14,856 nucleotides of DNA from contig JAKSQA010000006.1 of NCBI GenBank assembly GCA_024404335.1, positions 1-14,856 of the forward strand, given 5' to 3'. The position numbers and the translations under genes are program-made. Shown in pieces: positions 1 to 6,624 of this stretch (positions are counted from its first letter, which is position 1; each line of letters begins with the position of its first letter). The stretch is from Mailhella sp. (GTDB lineage: Bacteria; Desulfobacterota; Desulfovibrionia; Desulfovibrionales; Desulfovibrionaceae). The notes under the pieces are model-generated. The model did not search any database and was not told where the DNA came from. It was given only the letters and a program-made list of their open reading frames with translations.

Positions 1-13
1 AGGTTTATTTAGG

Positions 14-49
14 AAGGCTCCAGCAATCCGCTGGAGCCTTTCGCTTTTT
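14..49 (+). terminator. Rho-independent terminator of an upstream gene
   Basis: A perfect 11-bp stem (14-24 with 30-40) around a 5-base loop AATCC is followed by a T-rich run (TTTCGCTTTTT). It sits right at the window edge, so it most likely ends a plus-strand gene lying just outside the window. The other flank is less T-rich, so plus-strand use is favoured. Confidence 0.85.
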
Positions 50-394
50 AAGCGCCCCGATTAATGGGCCCATCTCTTTCCGCGCCGTGGTACCGTCTGC
101 AGCATCATATCAGGCGTTTCCGGATATCCGTATCCCGCCCGTCAGGGATGCGAGGTCGTACGCTCTATGCGTCCGGCATTTTTTCACAATCTTTTTCCTT
201 TTATGCCGTGTCGTTATCTAAGCGGTCCTGCGCATCCCCTATTTCCGTCCCGGGCATCCGCTCTCAATTCTCACGACTTTGATACCCAGTGCATTTTCAG
301 ACGGGATGAAGGCATTCCTCTTTATTCAATTGTCTGTTTTCCGTAATGGTTTTTTCAGACTTCTTCGGGTTTTTATTGTGAACACATGCTCCAT
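50..394. other. Intergenic stretch with no supported gene
   Basis: About 345 bases, visibly richer in A and T than the genes around it. A 72-codon open frame at 64-282 has no ribosome-binding site and an Arg/Ser-rich composition unlike a real protein, so I leave it out. A 31-codon frame at 306-401 starts with ATG but has only CGGG directly abutting the start as a possible ribosome-binding site; it ends inside the hairpin at 395-420. TTTTCAGAC occurs at 294-302 and again at 352-360, and GTCTG at 332-336 could pair with either copy. No tRNA, known riboswitch or mobile-element end is recognisable. Confidence 0.5.
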
Positions 395-426
395 GCCCTA
401 ATTTTCTTGCCTTTTAGGGCTTTTTT
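395..426 (+). terminator. Terminator-like hairpin in the leader of the reductase gene
   Basis: GCCCTAA (395-401) pairs perfectly with TTAGGGC (414-420) across a 12-base loop, and six T residues follow (421-426). It lies about 50 bases before the reductase start. It could end a short upstream transcript, act as an attenuator, or simply separate an upstream transcript from the promoter that overlaps it. The stem is only 7 bp and the loop is large, so strength is uncertain. Confidence 0.4.
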
Positions 427-436
427 CGTCTAAAAT
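407..436 (+). promoter_or_regulatory. Candidate sigma-70 promoter of the reductase gene
   Basis: TTGCCT (407-412) and TAAAAT (431-436) are separated by 18 bases, resembling -35 and -10 boxes. Transcription would start near 443 and give a leader of about 35 bases before the ATG at 478. The -35 box lies inside the loop of the hairpin at 395-420. The call is by eye only; the AT-rich run at 446-455 offers alternative -10 sequences. Confidence 0.35.
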
Positions 437-477
437 ATCCTTTGATATATAAAATAATTCCTTACGGAGGGTTATCC

Positions 478-2193
478 ATGTCACAGAACATCCTCATCAT
501 CGGCGGTGTCGCACTCGGTCCCAAGGCTGCCGCACGCGCCGGCCGACTCCTCCCGGATGCGAACATCACCATGATCGACCAGGGCACCTATATCTCCTAT
601 GGCGGATGCGGCATTCCCTATTTCGTCGGCGGTGACGTGCAGCAGATGAACGGCCTCCGCACGACCAATGCCGGCGTCGTGCGTGATGAGGCATTCTTCA
701 CCACACAGAAGAATGTCAAAACCTTCTGCCATACCGGCGCCGTTTCTATCGACCGCAGGGCCAAGACCGTGACCGTGGAGAACACCGAGACCGGCGGGCA
801 GAGCCAGATGCCCTACGACAAGCTGGTCATCGCCACGGGCAGCAGCCCCCGCATACCTCCGCTTCCCGGCGTGGATCTCCGCAACGTCACTTCCGTGACC
901 TGCCTTGAGGCCGCCCAGGAGATCCAGCAGCGCTGCGCCGCCAACGGCATCCAGCATGCCGTCATCATCGGTGCGGGCTTCATCGGCCTTGAGATGGCCG
1001 TCGCCCTTGCCGATATGTGGGGCATCAAGGTGACCATCATCGAAATGGTCGACCATGTCCTGCCCGCGCAGCTCTGCTACAACTTCGCCCAGATGGCCCG
1101 GCATGACCTTGAATCCCTCGACATCACCGTCCTCACTTCCGAAGCCGTCAAGGAGCTCAAGGGCAAGGACGGAGCTGTATGCCAGGTCGTCACCGACAAG
1201 CGCACCATCGACTGCGACCAGGTCATATTCTCCATCGGCGTGACCCCCAACGACAAGATCGCGCGCGATGCCGGCCTGCTCTGCCATCCCCGCGGCGGCA
1301 TCATGGTCAACAGCCACATGCAGACCTCCGATCCGTGCATCTATGCGGGCGGTGACGTCGTCGTGATGCGCAATCTTGTTTCCGGTGATTTCACCTATCT
1401 TCCGCTGGGCTCCATGGCCAACCGCCAGGGCCGTGTCATCGGCTCCAACCTCGCCGGCCAGCCGGATGTCTTCGAAGGCGTCGTCGGCGCATGGTGCGTG
1501 AAGCTCAACAACATGCATTTCTCCGGTGCCGGCCTTACCCTGCACCAGGCCCGCATGGCCGGATTCGATGCCGTCGAAGTAAGCATCGAGGGCGCCGACA
1601 AGGCCCATTTCTATCCCGGCCATAACAACATGAGCCTTAATGTCGTCGTCGACAGGCAGACCCGCCGTGTGCTCGGCATCCAGGGCTGCGATGAGGACGG
1701 TTCCGCCGTCAAGGCCCGTACCGACGTCGTGGCCGCCATGCTCCAGATGGGCAAGCCCACGCTCAATGACCTTGCCAACGCTGAAGTCTGCTATGCGCCG
1801 CCTTTCGCCGGCGCCATGGACGTGCTCAATGCCGTTGCCAACACCGCTGACAACGTCGTTGCCGGCCGCAACGTCGCCCTTACTCCCGACGAGTTCATGG
1901 AACTCTGGAATAACCGCAAGGAAAACAATTACTTCTTTATTGATTTCCGTCCGGAGAAGGCCGGCAAGCCCATTGAGGAGCGTCACCCGGGCGAGTACCT
2001 CTCCATGCCTCTCGAAGAACTCGATGAGCGTGTCGCCGAAGTCCCGACCGACCGCCCCGTGGTTCTGGTGTGCAATACCGGCACCCGTTCCTATGAGGCC
2101 CAGCTCCGCCTCCGCAGGCACGGCATCGAGGCCGTCAACACGTACGGCGGCCATACCGCGTTCCGCAAGCGTGGTGAAGGCGATGCGTTCTAG
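478..2193 (+). CDS. FAD/NAD(P)H CoA-disulfide or persulfide reductase with C-terminal rhodanese domain
   Basis: A 571-residue flavoprotein of the pyridine nucleotide-disulfide reductase class, cytoplasmic. Seen in order: an N-terminal FAD-binding fold (IIGGVALGPKAA, residues 7-18), SYGGCGIPYFVGG with a single redox Cys at residue 44, ATGSSPRIPPLPG, an NAD(P)H-binding VIIGAGFIGLEM, YAGGDVV, a dimerisation domain, and a C-terminal rhodanese domain with Cys532 in VCNTGTRS. A lone Cys near 43 plus a rhodanese Cys near 531 is the pattern of NADH-dependent persulfide reductase (Npsr) and CoA-disulfide reductase-rhodanese fusions, which reduce CoA-disulfide, CoA-persulfide or polysulfide. The exact substrate is inference. 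The start at 478 is chosen over an in-frame ATG at 442 because GGAGGG (466-471) lies 6 bases before it. It appears monocistronic, closed by a strong terminator. Its codon choice resembles that of rpsA, which suggests high expression. Confidence 0.92.
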   Translation: MSQNILIIGGVALGPKAAARAGRLLPDANITMIDQGTYISYGGCGIPYFVGGDVQQMNGLRTTNAGVVRDEAFFTTQKNVKTFCHTGAVSIDRRAKTVTVENTETGGQSQMPYDKLVIATGSSPRIPPLPGVDLRNVTSVTCLEAAQEIQQRCAANGIQHAVIIGAGFIGLEMAVALADMWGIKVTIIEMVDHVLPAQLCYNFAQMARHDLESLDITVLTSEAVKELKGKDGAVCQVVTDKRTIDCDQVIFSIGVTPNDKIARDAGLLCHPRGGIMVNSHMQTSDPCIYAGGDVVVMRNLVSGDFTYLPLGSMANRQGRVIGSNLAGQPDVFEGVVGAWCVKLNNMHFSGAGLTLHQARMAGFDAVEVSIEGADKAHFYPGHNNMSLNVVVDRQTRRVLGIQGCDEDGSAVKARTDVVAAMLQMGKPTLNDLANAEVCYAPPFAGAMDVLNAVANTADNVVAGRNVALTPDEFMELWNNRKENNYFFIDFRPEKAGKPIEERHPGEYLSMPLEELDERVAEVPTDRPVVLVCNTGTRSYEAQLRLRRHGIEAVNTYGGHTAFRKRGEGDAF

Positions 2194-2217
2194 CCGTCCG
2201 TAGAGCCTGTCATTCCA

Positions 2218-2245
2218 GGGGGAGGCGGCGCCTCCCCCTTTTTTT
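2218..2245 (+). terminator. Rho-independent terminator after the reductase gene
   Basis: GGGGGAGGC (2218-2226) pairs with GCCTCCCCC (2230-2238) around GGC, and seven T residues follow. It lies 24 bases after the reductase stop codon and separates it from waaA. Confidence 0.93.
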
Positions 2246-2315
2246 CACCGGGCCGGCGGCCAGCCTCTTGCGCCTGCGCCATGCCTGGGACATACTTGTG
2301 GAAAAGGAGTCCGCC

Positions 2316-3698
2316 ATGCCTTCCGACGTCCTCGCTCGACCGTTCTTCCGTGCCTATGCGCTTCTCTGGCGCGTCGGGCTCCGTCTCCTCAGAAGGAACA
2401 GGCGGCTTGCCGACGGCTGGGATGAGCGTACCGGGGCGGAAACCTCGGGATTCAGGGCGGATCTCTGGCTCCAGGCCGCCTCAGGCGGCGAGGCGCGGAT
2501 CGCGCTCTCCGTATGCGGAAGCCTTCCCTCTGATGCGGCCATGAGCATCCTCGTCTCCACATGGACCAGGCAGGGGCGCGACCTGGTCGAAAAGGCGATT
2601 CCAGGCCTCAGGGCTTCCCATCCCCATCTGGACATAGCCGTGCGCTTCGCGCCCTTTGACAGGCCGGATATCGCTCTGGCCGCACTGAAGGAAGCATCGC
2701 CGAGGCTTGTCGTCCTGCTCGAAACCGAGCTCTGGCCCGGGCTGCTTGCCGGGTGCCGCAGTCTCGGCATTCCTGTCCACATCATCAACGGGCGCATCAC
2801 GGGGGGGACGGTGCGCCTGGGGAAGCTGCTGTCCGGAGTCATGCGGGCCATCGCTCCCGAAAGGGTCCTCGCGGTTTCGGAGGCGGATGCGCAGAGGTTC
2901 GCCGGCGTGCTCGGCCATGATTCGGAAGTCATGCCCAACATAAAGTTCGACCTGGCGGCGGCCCGTCCGCTGCCGGATTCGGCTGCGCGCCTTCCGGTCT
3001 CCTTCGGCGGCCCGGTTTTCCTCTTCGCTTCCCTGAGGCATTCCGATGAGACGCGGATCTCAGGCCATCTCCATCTGATCCGCAGGCATTTCCCGGATGC
3101 CGCAGTCGTCATAGTGCCGCGCCATCTCCACCGGGTCCGGCCATGGATGGAACGCCTGGAGGATCTGGGGCTCCGGCCCGTCCTCCTCTCCGGGCTCGGA
3201 GACTCTTCTGAAATGCCCGAGGGGGCCGCGCTTGTATGGGACAGGTTCGGCGACCTGCCCGGACTCTATGCGGAAGCCACGGCGGTCTTTGTCGGCGGAA
3301 GCTTCGGACAGGGCGGCCAGAATTTCCTTGAAGCCCTTTCCGCAGGGGTCGTGCCCTGCATAGGCCCGTCCGCATCCAGCTTCCTCTGGGCCATGAGCGC
3401 ATCCGGAAGCCTCCCCTCGCTCGAGGAGGCGGGGCTGCTGCATGTGAGGAAGACGCCGAAGGCCGTGGTGGAGACAATGCTCATGCAGGCCGGGGCGGAC
3501 ATCTCCGCCTTTGCGGGCAGGGGGCTCGTCTCCGGAATACTGTGCCGGATGTCACCCGGCTGCGCATCGCCTCTCGCCCCGGCCATGCCGAAGGATGAGG
3601 TCAGGGCCGGATTCGACAGCTGGCTTGAGCCCAGGAGAGGCGGTTCGGCCCTGGCGGCCCGTGTGATCATGGAACGGCTGGGCCGTCACGCCGGATGA
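2316..3698 (+). CDS. waaA: 3-deoxy-D-manno-octulosonic acid (Kdo) transferase
   Basis: A 460-residue GT30 glycosyltransferase that moves Kdo from CMP-Kdo to the lipid A precursor at the inner face of the cytoplasmic membrane. Family landmarks seen: AASGGE (54-59) with the conserved Glu59 taken as the catalytic base in this family, FAPFDRP (111-117), ETELWP (136-141), a conserved NGR, NIKFD (208-212), and GGSFGQGGQNFLE (327-339) of the CMP-sugar-binding half. An aromatic, Arg-rich N-terminus probably anchors it to the membrane. It is slightly longer than the roughly 425-residue E. coli enzyme, mostly through extra sequence around 395-440. The start at 2316 has AAGGAG 6 bases upstream; an in-frame ATG at 2268 has none. 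SGGE replaces the more usual SVGE, but the Glu is kept. Its 3' end overlaps the opposing pseudouridine synthase gene by 13 bases. Whether it adds one or more Kdo residues cannot be read from the sequence. Confidence 0.93.
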   Translation: MPSDVLARPFFRAYALLWRVGLRLLRRNRRLADGWDERTGAETSGFRADLWLQAASGGEARIALSVCGSLPSDAAMSILVSTWTRQGRDLVEKAIPGLRASHPHLDIAVRFAPFDRPDIALAALKEASPRLVVLLETELWPGLLAGCRSLGIPVHIINGRITGGTVRLGKLLSGVMRAIAPERVLAVSEADAQRFAGVLGHDSEVMPNIKFDLAAARPLPDSAARLPVSFGGPVFLFASLRHSDETRISGHLHLIRRHFPDAAVVIVPRHLHRVRPWMERLEDLGLRPVLLSGLGDSSEMPEGAALVWDRFGDLPGLYAEATAVFVGGSFGQGGQNFLEALSAGVVPCIGPSASSFLWAMSASGSLPSLEEAGLLHVRKTPKAVVETMLMQAGADISAFAGRGLVSGILCRMSPGCASPLAPAMPKDEVRAGFDSWLEPRRGGSALAARVIMERLGRHAG

Positions 3699-4630
3699 TG
3701 GACGGCCCATTCCCCGCCCCACGGCGGCGGGAGCTCCAGGTCCAGGTCATCCATGCCTTCCCTGGGTATCGTCAGCCTCCAGGCGTGAAGCATCAGCTTC
3801 CCCTTTTTCCCATATCGGCCGTCGCCTGCGACAGGATGCCCGCGGCTGGAAAGCTGCACACGTATCTGATGCTTCCTTCCGGTCAGCAGCTCTACGCTCA
3901 GCAGCGTGTGCGGCCTGCCGCCGATGCTGCGACGCTCCATGGGCCTGACTATGCAGAGAGCCTCCTTCGCACTGGCGGAAGACGCTTCTGATGGCGGGAC
4001 GGAGACCATCTTCTCCGCAGTCTCATCCTTTGCGAGGAAGTCCCGGAGTGTTTTCTCTCCTTCCCTCCAGAATCCCTCCACCCATGCGAGGTACACCTTG
4101 TGCGGAGGGCGCCCCCCCCTGCCAGCGAAGGCGTCCGTAAGGGCCCGGACGGAGGCATAGGTCTTTCCCGCGACAAGAAGTCCGGAGGTGTCCCTGTCGA
4201 GCCTGTGGACGGGGGCTGGTACGAAATCGGCTGCCGCCCTTGCCGCGGCCAGCCGTGATGCGATGCTGTCGGAATGGCCTGAGCCGCCCTGCACGGGAAG
4301 CCCCGCGGGTTTCGCCAGGACTATGATCTCGCCATCCTCATAGACGACGGGGGGGAGCTCCGGAACACTCCCTGCGCCGCGGGATGGTGCGCCGGCATCC
4401 GCGCCGCGCCTCAGGGCCGCGAACGGCGGTATCCTCACCGTTCCGCCGGTCTCCAGCCTGTCGAAGGCCTTCGCCCTGGATCCGTTAATGCGGACCTGCC
4501 CCGTCCGTATCCAGCGGTGCAGGTCGCCGTCAGGCGCGTCTATGCGTCTTCTGAGAAAATTCAGCAGCTTCTGGCCCGCCTCGGCTTCCGTCACGGCCAG
4601 TCCGTTCGGTTTTCCTTCCTGTTCCGCCAT
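3686..4630 (-). CDS. RluA-family (RluC/RluD-like) 23S rRNA pseudouridine synthase
   Basis: A 314-residue enzyme that converts specific uridines to pseudouridine, most likely in 23S rRNA. An S4-type RNA-binding region (about residues 11-70) is followed by the RluA catalytic domain: VVYEDGEIIVLAKPAGLPVQ (95-114), HRLDRDTSGLLV (142-153) with the catalytic Asp145, and LLTGRKHQIRVQL (248-260). An S4 domain plus HRLDRDTSG is closest to RluC, but RluC and RluD cannot be separated safely without alignment, so no symbol is given. The start is supported by GGGAGGA on the minus strand (plus coordinates 4636-4642), 5 bases before the ATG. It converges on and overlaps waaA by 13 bases, and is divergent from rpsA across 202 bases. 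Many AGG, CGG and GGC/GGG codons suggest moderate expression. Confidence 0.93.
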   Translation of the reverse strand: MAEQEGKPNGLAVTEAEAGQKLLNFLRRRIDAPDGDLHRWIRTGQVRINGSRAKAFDRLETGGTVRIPPFAALRRGADAGAPSRGAGSVPELPPVVYEDGEIIVLAKPAGLPVQGGSGHSDSIASRLAAARAAADFVPAPVHRLDRDTSGLLVAGKTYASVRALTDAFAGRGGRPPHKVYLAWVEGFWREGEKTLRDFLAKDETAEKMVSVPPSEASSASAKEALCIVRPMERRSIGGRPHTLLSVELLTGRKHQIRVQLSSRGHPVAGDGRYGKKGKLMLHAWRLTIPREGMDDLDLELPPPWGGEWAVHHPA

Positions 4631-4723
4631 GCGGATCCTCCCGTATGCGTATGCCGTCCACCGATTCCAGGGCTCGGCGGAGGTCGTGGACCCCGTTCCG
4701 AAACATGCAGTCCTGTCGGTATA

Positions 4724-4744
4724 TTCTGCGATTCTCCGGCAGAA
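4724..4744. repeat. Short inverted repeat in the rluC-like/rpsA promoter region
   Basis: TTCTGC (4724-4729) and GCAGAA (4739-4744) form a perfect 6-bp inverted repeat with a 9-base spacer. It covers the candidate -10 box of the minus-strand promoter, so it could be an operator half-site pair or a small hairpin. It is short enough to occur by chance. Confidence 0.25.
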
Positions 4745-4760
4745 ACAGCTTGTATGTCAA
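4731..4760 (-). promoter_or_regulatory. Candidate sigma-70 promoter of the pseudouridine synthase gene
   Basis: Read on the minus strand, TTGACA (plus coordinates 4755-4760) is a perfect -35 consensus. GAGAAT (4731-4736) follows after 18 bases as a four-of-six -10 match. Transcription would start near 4724 and give a leader of roughly 94 bases. The -35 box shares base 4755 with the candidate rpsA -35 box. Confidence 0.4.
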
Positions 4761-4778
4761 GGGTAAGCATGCTATGTA
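4750..4778 (+). promoter_or_regulatory. Candidate rpsA promoter
   Basis: TTGTAT (4750-4755) and TATGTA (4773-4778) are 17 bases apart, giving a start near 4785 and a leader of about 48 bases. The -10 match is only partial. A second possible -10, TATATT at 4720-4725, lies further upstream with a weak TTCCGA 18 bases before it, so tandem promoters are possible. The region is the only space available for rpsA control. Confidence 0.35.
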
Positions 4779-4832
4779 GAGAGATCCGCCCGAGTGCGGA
4801 AAAATTCTGTTCGTTAGGTTGGAGGATCCTTT

Positions 4833-6530
4833 ATGGCAACTGCCGAAAACATGGAAAACCAAGATTCCGAATTTGCAAGCATGCTCGACAGCTACATGAC
4901 CCCCGACATGGGTGACCTTGAAGAAGGCTCCATCGTCAAGGGCGAGGTCGTGCGCATCGACGAAGATACTGTGCTGGTGGACGTCAGCTTCAAGTCCGAA
5001 GGCCAGATCCCCGCTGCCGAATTCCGGGATGCTCAGGGCAATATGACGGTCAATGTCGGCGACAGCGTTGACGTGTACGTTGTCCACAAGAACGAAAACG
5101 ATGGCACCATCACCCTTTCGTTCGAAAAGGCCAAGCGTATGCAGCTGTTCGATCAGCTCGAAGCCGTTCAGGAACAGGGCGGCGTCATCGCCGGCACCCT
5201 CACCCGTCGCATCAAGGGCGGCTATACCGTCGATCTCGGCGGCGTCGAAGCCTTCCTGCCCGGTTCCCATGTGGATCTCCGTCCCGTTCCGGACATGGAC
5301 GCCCTCGTCAACCAGCAGTACGATTTCCGCGTCCTCAAGATCAACCGCCGCCGCAGCAACGTCATCGCTTCCCGCCGCGTGCTCCTCGAGGAAGAACGCG
5401 ATACCAAGCGCGCCGCTCTCCTCCAGACCCTCGCTGAAGGCCAGATCGTCAAGGGCAAGGCCAAGAACATCACCGAGTACGGCGTCTTCGTCGACCTCGG
5501 CGGCCTCGACGGCCTCCTGCACATCACCGACATGTCCTGGAAGCGCATCCGCCATCCCCGCGAGATGGTCACCCTCGGCCAGGAACTGGAGCTGAAGGTC
5601 CTCTCCTTCGACAAGGAGAACCAGAAGGTCTCCCTCGGCCTCAAGCAGCTTGTGCCCGATCCCTGGCAGGACATCACCGCCCGCTTCCCCGAAGGCTCCC
5701 ACCACACCGGCAAGGTCACCAACCTGGTTGACTACGGCGTCTTCGTCGAGCTCGAGCCCGGCGTCGAAGGCCTCGTCCACATCTCCGAAATGTCCTGGAC
5801 CCGCAAGCTCCGTCATCCTTCCCAGATGGTGCACCAGGGCGATGAGGTCGAAGTCGTCATCCTCGGCGTCGACAGCGAGAAGAAGCGCATCTCCCTCGGC
5901 ATGAAGCAGGTCAAGCCCAATCCCTGGGAACTCGTCGGCGAACGCTTCCCCGAAGGCACCGTCATTGAAGGCGTGATCAAGAACATCACCGAATTCGGCA
6001 TGTTCATCGGCATCGAAGACGGCATCGACGGCCTCATCCATGTCTCCGACATCTCCTGGACCAAGAAGCTCCGCCACCCCGGTGAAATGTACAAGGTCGG
6101 TGACGTCGTCCAGGCCAAGGTGCTCACCGTGGATCAGGAGAACGAGAAGTTCACCCTCGGCATGAAGCAGCTCACCGAAGATCCCTGGAGCAGCGTCCCC
6201 GCCCGCTATCCCGTGGGCAACATGGTCAAGGGCACCGTGACCAACGTGACCGATTTCGGTCTCTTCGTTGAAGTGGAAGAAGGCATCGAAGGCCTCATCC
6301 ATGTCACCGAGCTCGGCAAGAAGGTGAAGTCTCCTTCCGAACTTTACAAGGAAGGCGATACCGTCGAAGCCAAGATCATCCATGTCTCCGCTGACGAGCG
6401 CCGCCTCGGCCTCTCCATCAAGCAGATCAAGGATGATGAGGAACGCCGCAAGCCCAAGGATTACCATTCCGGTGATAACAGCATCAGCCAGACCCTCGGC
6501 GACCTTCTCAAGCAGAAGTTCAACGACTAA
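4833..6530 (+). CDS. rpsA: 30S ribosomal protein S1
   Basis: A 565-residue protein with six S1 (OB-fold) RNA-binding domains at about residues 31-97, 116-181, 202-271, 288-358, 375-445 and 462-530. The length is close to E. coli S1 (557 residues). Domains 3-6 carry the typical signature, for example ITEYGVFVDLGGLDGLLHI, VDYGVFVELEPGVEGLVHI and ITEFGMFIGIEDGIDGLIHV. Domains 1 and 2 are the more divergent ones that bind the ribosome in the family. S1 draws mRNA to the 30S subunit at the start of translation. GGAGG (4821-4825) sits 7 bases before the ATG. Codon use is strongly biased (ATC, GGC, CTC, AAG, CGC), as expected for a highly expressed gene. Neighbouring repeats are similar even at DNA level: CTCGGCATGAAGCAG occurs at about 5896 and again near 6157. 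It is monocistronic and ends at a clear terminator. Confidence 0.98.
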   Translation: MATAENMENQDSEFASMLDSYMTPDMGDLEEGSIVKGEVVRIDEDTVLVDVSFKSEGQIPAAEFRDAQGNMTVNVGDSVDVYVVHKNENDGTITLSFEKAKRMQLFDQLEAVQEQGGVIAGTLTRRIKGGYTVDLGGVEAFLPGSHVDLRPVPDMDALVNQQYDFRVLKINRRRSNVIASRRVLLEEERDTKRAALLQTLAEGQIVKGKAKNITEYGVFVDLGGLDGLLHITDMSWKRIRHPREMVTLGQELELKVLSFDKENQKVSLGLKQLVPDPWQDITARFPEGSHHTGKVTNLVDYGVFVELEPGVEGLVHISEMSWTRKLRHPSQMVHQGDEVEVVILGVDSEKKRISLGMKQVKPNPWELVGERFPEGTVIEGVIKNITEFGMFIGIEDGIDGLIHVSDISWTKKLRHPGEMYKVGDVVQAKVLTVDQENEKFTLGMKQLTEDPWSSVPARYPVGNMVKGTVTNVTDFGLFVEVEEGIEGLIHVTELGKKVKSPSELYKEGDTVEAKIIHVSADERRLGLSIKQIKDDEERRKPKDYHSGDNSISQTLGDLLKQKFND

Positions 6531-6552
6531 TCCGGCTTCGGAATGACAGTCA

Positions 6553-6582
6553 GGGCGGGAAGGCGACTTCCCGCCCTTTCTT
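6553..6582 (+). terminator. Rho-independent terminator of rpsA
   Basis: GGGCGGGAAG (6553-6562) pairs perfectly with CTTCCCGCCC (6567-6576) around a GCGA tetraloop of the stable GNRA type, followed by TTTCTT. It begins 22 bases after the rpsA stop codon. Confidence 0.9.
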
Positions 6583-6624
6583 GCATCCGCATTCCGGAGT
6601 TTTCAAAATTTCCGCGAGGATTCC

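Noticed and set aside
64..282. 72-codon plus-strand frame in the first intergenic region
   Set aside because: No ribosome-binding site, Arg/Ser-rich composition and no similarity I recognise.
376..386. TTGTGAACACA as a Rex or CRP-type operator
   Set aside because: Only one half-site (TTGTGAA) fits Rex and the second half is missing; TGTG-AA-CACA alone is too short to claim a site.
481..2154. 557-codon minus-strand open frame opposite the reductase gene
   Set aside because: It mirrors a gene with strongly biased codons, its protein is low-complexity (Gly, Asp, His, Ala rich), and it has no recognisable domain. It is a shadow frame.
4530..6467. 645-codon minus-strand open frame opposite rpsA
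   Set aside because: Its repeated Asp/Leu/Glu-rich segments mirror the S1 repeats of rpsA. No start signal or known domain; a shadow of a biased gene.
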